Part shown: positions 59,694 to 64,000 of the stretch, in pieces | Layout: each line of letters opens with the position of its first letter | Position numbering within the stretch: the first letter of the stretch is position 1 | Assembly (NCBI RefSeq): GCF_016862955.1 | Contig: NZ_BONY01000003.1 | Location: 1 to 64,000 of the forward strand | DNA from: Rhizocola hellebori | Lineage (GTDB): Bacteria; Actinomycetota; Actinomycetes; Mycobacteriales; Micromonosporaceae | DNA length: 64,000 nucleotides | Direction: 5' to 3' | The notes under the pieces: generated by a model | Database searches by the model: none | What the model was told of the DNA's origin: nothing | The model's input: the letters and a program-made list of their open reading frames with translations, nothing else | Program-made: the position numbers and the translations under genes

Positions 59694-59827
59694 GATCGTA
59701 GTTCCCTTTCTCAGGGGTTGTCCGTTCAGGCGCCCCCGTGGCGCCCGCTCACCCCTGGTACGAACACGATGGCCCCGATCCGACACCGTCGCATCACGCA
59801 TTCTGTCCGAAATGGAGAGAACCGCCT

Positions 59828-60268
59828 TCAGCTGAGCTGTTGAGCCAGTCCGACGACGATGCCCTCGGGGCCGCGGACATAGCAGAGCCGGTACATGTCC
59901 TCGTACTGCGCGAGCTCGCCGACCAGTTCGGCACCGTGGGCACGCAGGCGGGCAACGACGTCATCGATGTCATCGACGGCGAACATGACACGGCGAATGC
60001 CCAGCGTGTTTGCCGGCGCGATGCTGGGCTCGGGGGTGATCGCCTTCGGCGTGTGGAACTTCGCCAGCTCGATTTTGCCGGGGCCGTCCGGTATCCGCAG
60101 CATGGCGATGTCCTGTCGCACGTCTTCGATGCCGATGACACTCTCCACCCAAGGCCCCTCGATCGGTCCCTTGCCCTCCAGCTCCATCCCAAGCTCGACG
60201 AAGAACGAAATGACAGCGTCAAGATCGTCGACAACTATGAGGACATTGTCCATCCGCTGGATCGCCAT
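59828..60268 (-). CDS. VOC-family (glyoxalase-like) protein
   Basis: A 146-residue vicinal oxygen chelate protein (NVLIVVDDLDAVISFFVELG, IELAKFHTP, then RRVMFAVDDIDDVVARLRAHG and ELVGELAQYEDMYRLCYVRG). Paired beta-alpha-beta modules bind a metal; His, Glu and Tyr candidates are present. Substrate unknown. GAAGGAG lies before ATG 60268. Confidence 0.88.
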   Translation of the reverse strand: MAIQRMDNVLIVVDDLDAVISFFVELGMELEGKGPIEGPWVESVIGIEDVRQDIAMLRIPDGPGKIELAKFHTPKAITPEPSIAPANTLGIRRVMFAVDDIDDVVARLRAHGAELVGELAQYEDMYRLCYVRGPEGIVVGLAQQLS

Positions 60269-60424
60269 GCTGAGTCTCCTTCACGTGGACGGCCACGGTG
60301 GCCGTATCCACTCCTGAGACGGAGCTGTCGGGCCATTCTCGACATCCTCTGCCACCGGCGCGCCTGTCCGCGAGACGACACTCAAAAGGTGTTGTCTTTG
60401 CACACTGGGCCACCTCATTACGGC

Positions 60425-60889
60425 ATGACACAGCTAAATCGCGTGATGACGCGACGCCTGGGCAAACTGTTCGCCACGCTTGTCGGCACTGCCTTGATCG
60501 TGGTGATGGGGGCTCAGCCTGCCAGCGCCACAGTCTTCCCGTACCGGATCGATATGCAGACCTGCGACGTCAGCGGTGCCGGAACCGACGGCTATGTCGC
60601 GGCCAGGATCCACGGCACCGCCGGATCCAGCGGATGGATCGGGCTCAACAACGCCAACCACGACGACTTCGAACGCGGGAACGTCGACGCCTTCTACTTC
60701 AACCTGCCTTCGAACATCGGCACGATCACGAGCGTGTACGTCAACTTCGTACCCACCGGAGACAATTCCGCGTGGTGCCTGTCCTGGGCGAAAGTGCACG
60801 GCCCCATCGGCACCTCACCGAGGTTCTACTACAACAACAGCAGCCTGTGGTTCGTGTCCACGGGCACCTGGGGACCGTGGCTCCCCTAG
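60425..60889 (+). CDS. small secreted PLAT/LH2-like protein
   Basis: A 154-residue exported protein. Sec signal (TLVGTALIVVMGAQPASA), then one beta-sandwich domain of PLAT/LH2 pattern: MQTCDVSGAGTDGYVAARIH, GWIGLNNANHDDFERGNVDA, FYFNLPSNIGTITSVYVNF. Two cysteines (TCDVSG and AWCLSW) may form a disulfide. Such domains bind lipids or membrane surfaces, or calcium. No export system or partner is nearby. No ribosome site is evident before ATG 60425; ATG 60446 is also possible. Confidence 0.75.
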   Translation: MTQLNRVMTRRLGKLFATLVGTALIVVMGAQPASATVFPYRIDMQTCDVSGAGTDGYVAARIHGTAGSSGWIGLNNANHDDFERGNVDAFYFNLPSNIGTITSVYVNFVPTGDNSAWCLSWAKVHGPIGTSPRFYYNNSSLWFVSTGTWGPWLP

Positions 60890-60921
60890 GTCGGACCAGC
60901 CGATCGGCCCGCAGGGCCGGG

Positions 60922-62238
60922 CTAGGCCCCGGGTTCCGGCGGCTTGTGCTCGCCCTGCGGCGCCGATGGTTTCTCCCCGCTTTGGCGGCCGCGCTTGGAC
61001 GACTTCGACTGTGCGTCCATCGACGAAAACTTGGCCGCTCGGGAAATAGAGCCCTGCTCGACCTGAGCCTTGAGATAGGTGAGGGCGGCCGCTTCGTCGG
61101 CCAGGTCCGCGCGCATCGACGCCGGCGCGTTGGCCAGCATCCGGTGGACGGTGCTGAGCGAGAGGCCGATCGCCTGGGCCGCGTCTTCGACCTTGCCGCC
61201 GCTGAGCAGATCTGAGGCGTGCCGCTTAGCCTGCTGCACCTGAAGGAAGACCAGCTCGGTTCGTACCACCGGATCGGGAATGCGCCCTGCGGCCTGGTCG
61301 CCGGGCACGACATTGACGTGAATCGGCACGGTTAGCGTGTGCTGGGCCAGCGTCGGCAACTCGACCCAGGTGAACGTGCAGGTGGCAACCTGAGCCAAAC
61401 CCAGTGCGGCGATCGCCGGTATGTCAAAAGTCAGCACCAGCTTGCGGGTCTCGCCCGAGTAGAAGCTGCCCAGCTCGGCCATGAGCGCTTTACCCGTCGT
61501 AGTGACCGGCAGGTCGTTGACGATCTGCACCGCCCGCACGTGCGGCGACACCTCGATCGACACCGAGGCGGCCTGCGCCGAAAGGGAAAGCAGCCCTTCG
61601 ACCTCACCGGCGATCAGCGCCCCCGCCGTGTCGGGCTCCTCGGCGAACAGCTCGTTGCCGGAGCCGCCGCGGGCGATGGCCGACATGAGCCGCTCGTCGT
61701 AGCCGAGGCCGTAGCCCAGCGTGGAAGTGGTGACTTTGTTGGCCTGTGCCCTGGCGGCGATGCCGCCGAGAGCTTCCAGGTCGGTGACGCCCGCGTTCGC
61801 GTGCCCGTCGGAGATGAGCAGGACGGTCGCGCCGGCGGGTCCCATGGCCCGCTGGGCCTCTTGCAGGCCGCGCAGGTACCCCGAGGACAGGTCGGTGTTG
61901 CCTCGCGTCTGCACTCCGGCGATGAGCTGCTTGACCTGATGCTTGTCGCTCAGCGGCCCGGCCGGGACGATAACCTCAACAAGGTTGTCGAAGACGACCA
62001 GGCCGAAGTTGTCCGTCGGCTCCAGCCGGCTGACGAGGTTGTCCAGCGCGATCTTCGCCCCATCGATTCGGCTGCCGCTCATGGAACCGCTGCGGTCGAG
62101 CACGACCTCCAAAGTGGATGCCGGTCGCGGCTCGTCCGAGCTGGGCAGAACGGGCGCCGCCAGCTCGATGAGAACCGACAGCTGATCGTCGGTCTCGACC
62201 GCGATCACATCGACGTCGAGCTGTGCTTCTATGCGCAT
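60922..62238 (-). CDS. VWA-domain protein (VIT/VWA-like)
   Basis: A 438-residue protein, apparently cytosolic. The VWA domain has a complete MIDAS (LDRSGSMSGSRID, then GNTDLSSG and LISDGHANAG). A second domain of beta-sandwich type follows (VSPHVRAVQIVNDLPV, LVLTFDIPAIAALG). The segment AAQAIGLSLSTVHRML resembles a helix-turn-helix, and the C-terminus is Ser/Lys-rich and disordered. AAAGGAGG lies 4-5 nt before ATG 62238. It is unlike the Bat-type VWA genes at 5.9-7.9 kb, as it has no membrane anchors. Confidence 0.85.
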   Translation of the reverse strand: MRIEAQLDVDVIAVETDDQLSVLIELAAPVLPSSDEPRPASTLEVVLDRSGSMSGSRIDGAKIALDNLVSRLEPTDNFGLVVFDNLVEVIVPAGPLSDKHQVKQLIAGVQTRGNTDLSSGYLRGLQEAQRAMGPAGATVLLISDGHANAGVTDLEALGGIAARAQANKVTTSTLGYGLGYDERLMSAIARGGSGNELFAEEPDTAGALIAGEVEGLLSLSAQAASVSIEVSPHVRAVQIVNDLPVTTTGKALMAELGSFYSGETRKLVLTFDIPAIAALGLAQVATCTFTWVELPTLAQHTLTVPIHVNVVPGDQAAGRIPDPVVRTELVFLQVQQAKRHASDLLSGGKVEDAAQAIGLSLSTVHRMLANAPASMRADLADEAAALTYLKAQVEQGSISRAAKFSSMDAQSKSSKRGRQSGEKPSAPQGEHKPPEPGA

Positions 62239-62478
62239 GGCGCCTCCTTTGGACATGGCCCACGCCGATACAACCACACCCCGGCAACGGCGTGGATCTT
62301 CAATGCCCACAAATGGGGCTAACGGGGCTCCAGACACCCGGACCGGGACGGCGGGCCAGCTCCACGGTCAAGGTGTCCCGCCAGTCGATATGCTGTCGCG
62401 AGTGCGGACCGGAACAGGGTTGCCGGGACATATCGTCGCCGCGCCGCGCCGTGACGCCCGCTACGGAAGGAGAAGACC

Positions 62479-62775
62479 GTGTTAGTTACCCGAGCCGAGG
62501 TGGAACACGTCGCAGAGCTAGCCCGGTTGGCGCTGACCGAGACGGAAATACCCTATTTTCAGCAGCAGCTGAGTGCGATTCTCACGGAAGTGGAGAAGAT
62601 GCAGGAGGTTCCGACCGACGACGTGCCCCCCACTTCCCAAGTCATTCCGCGAACCAACGTGTTGCGAGCCGATGTCATCGGCGAAACCCTTGAGCGAGAT
62701 GACATTCTGGCGATCGCACCGGCTCATGATGGCGTGCGGTATTCGGTTCCGAGGATTCTGGGTGAAGACGAGTGA
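62479..62775 (+). CDS. gatC: Asp/Glu-tRNA amidotransferase subunit C
   Basis: A 98-residue Gat[21 protein letters not shown], the conserved [19 protein letters not shown] region and [15 protein letters not shown] near the C-terminus. It stabilises GatA within the GatCAB complex that converts Glu-tRNA(Gln) and Asp-tRNA(Asn) to the amidated forms. GTG 62479 has AAGGAG 6 nt upstream. Its stop overlaps the gatA start (TGATG 62773-62777), the usual order in actinomycetes. Confidence 0.96.
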   Translation: MLVTRAEVEHVAELARLALTETEIPYFQQQLSAILTEVEKMQEVPTDDVPPTSQVIPRTNVLRADVIGETLERDDILAIAPAHDGVRYSVPRILGEDE

Positions 62776-64000
62776 TGGAATCACTAGCAGATCGCACCGC
62801 TCATGAGCTGTCCGGCATGCTGGCGGCCGGCGAGGTAAGCGCGGTTGAGTTGACCAAGGACGCGCTCGGCGTGATCGAGCGCACCAACAAGGCGCTGAAC
62901 TCCTTCCTCACCGTGTCCGACGTGCAGGCGATGAGCGCCGCCAAGGCGGTGGACGAGGCGAGGGCGCGCGGGGAAAAGCTGGGACCGATGGCGGGCATTC
63001 CCGTGGCGGTCAAGGATGTGCTCGTCACCAAGGGCGTGACCACGACGGCAGGCTCGCGCATCCTCGAAGGGTTCGTGCCGCCCTACGACGCCACCGCCGT
63101 CCAGCGGCTGCGCCAGGCGGGCGCCATCATCGTTGGCAAAACCAACATGGATGAGTTCGCGATGGGATCATCCAACGAAAACTCCGGCTTCGGCGCGGTT
63201 CACCATCCCTGGGACCTGAGCCGGGTTCCGGGTGGCTCCAGCGGCGGGTCGGCCGCGGCGGTCGCCGCCGGCCAGGCCGTCGCGGCATTGGGGACAGATA
63301 CCGGTGGGTCGATTCGCCTGCCGGCCGCGTTCTGCGGGCTGGTCGCCATCAAGCCCACCTACGGCCGGGTCAGCCGCTATGGCCTGATCGCCTTTGCCTC
63401 GTCGCTGGACCAGGTGGGCCCGATGACCCGCGACGTGACCGACGCGGCCACCCTGTTGGAGGCGATCTCAGGGCACGACCCGGCGGACGCCACGTCGCTG
63501 GAGGATCCGGCCGACTTCACCACCGGGCTGGACAGGGGCATCAAGGGTCTGCGGGTCGGAATCGTCAAGGAGCTATTTACCGAGGGTATGGAGCCCGAGG
63601 TGGCGGCTGCTGTGCGGCGGGGCATCGACCAGCTCGTGTCGCTCGGGGCGCAGGTCGAGGAATGTTCGCTGCCGTCGTTCAAATACGCGTTGGCCGCCTA
63701 CCACGTCATCGCCCCCGCCGAAGCGTCGTCGAACCTGGCTCGCTTCGACGGCGTACGTTACGGCTTGCGCAGTCCTGACGCGCGCGATGTCACCGAGATG
63801 ATGATGCGGTCTCGGGAGGAAGGCTTCGGAGACGAGGTCAAACGGCGCATCATGGTGGGGACTTACGCGCTGTCGGCCGGTTATTACGACGCCTACTACG
63901 ACAAGGCTCAGCGGGTGCGGACAGTGGTCATCCGCGAGCTTGAGGCCGCGTACGAGAATTTTGATGTACTGGTAGGGCCGACCGCCCCATGCGTCGCGTT
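62775..64000 (+). CDS. gatA: Asp/Glu-tRNA amidotransferase subunit A (partial)
   Basis: The first 408 codons of GatA; the gene continues past the window edge. The amidase Ser-cisSer-Lys triad is visible: Lys80 (PVAVKDV), cis-Ser155 ([12 protein letters not shown]) and nucleophile Ser179 ([12 protein letters not shown]). The signature ANNIVGKTNM-type stretch reads [17 protein letters not shown]. GatA hydrolyses glutamine to supply ammonia to GatB. ATG 62775 lies inside the gatC stop. gatB is expected downstream of the window. Confidence 0.97.
   Translation, partial: MESLADRTAHELSGMLAAGEVSAVELTKDALGVIERTNKALNSFLTVSDVQAMSAAKAVDEARARGEKLGPMAGIPVAVKDVLVTKGVTTTAGSRILEGFVPPYDATAVQRLRQAGAIIVGKTNMDEFAMGSSNENSGFGAVHHPWDLSRVPGGSSGGSAAAVAAGQAVAALGTDTGGSIRLPAAFCGLVAIKPTYGRVSRYGLIAFASSLDQVGPMTRDVTDAATLLEAISGHDPADATSLEDPADFTTGLDRGIKGLRVGIVKELFTEGMEPEVAAAVRRGIDQLVSLGAQVEECSLPSFKYALAAYHVIAPAEASSNLARFDGVRYGLRSPDARDVTEMMMRSREEGFGDEVKRRIMVGTYALSAGYYDAYYDKAQRVRTVVIRELEAAYENFDVLVGPTAPCVA

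Noticed and set aside
62420-62440. Third copy of the ACATATCG repeat near gatC
   Set aside because: Only ACATATCG and part of the GC-rich tail match; short enough to be chance and not in a promoter position comparable to 43960-44006.
1-64000. tRNA or rRNA genes
   Set aside because: Looked for GGTTCGA-type T-loops followed by acceptor stems and for rRNA blocks; no convincing cloverleaf or rRNA sequence was seen. A tRNAscan or Infernal run would be decisive.

Overview
The window reads as chromosomal DNA of a high-GC filamentous actinomycete. The signs are GC-rich third codon positions, frequent GTG and TTG starts, an XRE/DUF5753 regulator paired with a DUF397 protein, an AfsR/SARP regulator and a second NB-ARC/TPR regulator, NarL-type two-component systems, and many starts that look leaderless. 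The genus cannot be fixed from the sequence. No tRNA, rRNA, integrase, transposase or CRISPR array was seen. The only housekeeping operon is gatC-gatA at the right edge, cut by the window end.

Layout. 1-3.1 kb: an SRPBCC protein, an alpha/beta-hydrolase that has lost its catalytic serine, and a divergent ribose-phosphate pyrophosphokinase. 3.1-7.9 kb: an S1C protease followed by a coupled MoxR-DUF58-VWA-VWA operon. 8-11 kb: a TetR regulator divergent from a hydrolase, with a strong shared operator, then a secreted S1 protease. 11-13.2 kb: two membrane proteins of unknown function, one frameshifted. 13.6-18.2 kb: an XRE/DUF397 pair and an opposing four-gene set (unknown small protein, peptidoglycan-binding protein, Thr-linker membrane protein, MauE-glycosyltransferase fusion). 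18.4-21 kb: small regulators (HTH_17, DUF4180, PadR with its own operator) and a secreted protein. 21.2-31.3 kb: a SARP regulator convergent on a 2,476-residue secreted SpvB/FG-GAP/RHS protein whose C-terminal domain carries a deaminase-like zinc signature. 31.5-44.5 kb: an autoregulated-looking ABC/XRE operon, an LLM monooxygenase, an MFS transporter with a PLP decarboxylase, a hydrolase, a subtilase, a broken aminoglycoside phosphotransferase, a Tat-exported cyclase, a GGDEF-EAL protein and an AhpD-like protein. 44.6-50.8 kb: an NB-ARC regulator flanked by two copies of a 92-bp promoter block, then an ABC exporter divergent from a two-component system. 50.8-57.8 kb: a DUF4157/LysM protein, a saccharopine dehydrogenase-like protein, a GlxA-type regulator, a CMD protein and a second two-component system. 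57.8-64 kb: a GH16-CBM13 pseudogene, a DHFR-like protein, a VOC protein, a PLAT protein, a VWA protein and gatCA.

How it works together. Most of the window is made of short self-regulated modules (regulator plus transporter or enzyme) and exported proteins. Many operons are translationally coupled (ATGA, GTGA or TGATG overlaps). At seven places convergent genes overlap at their 3' ends. The most interesting locus is the RHS protein. It has the architecture of a fused Tc-toxin BC cocoon behind a Sec signal, carries a candidate deaminase payload, and has no immunity gene at the expected place. Three genes are visibly decayed (frameshifted membrane protein, APH, GH16).
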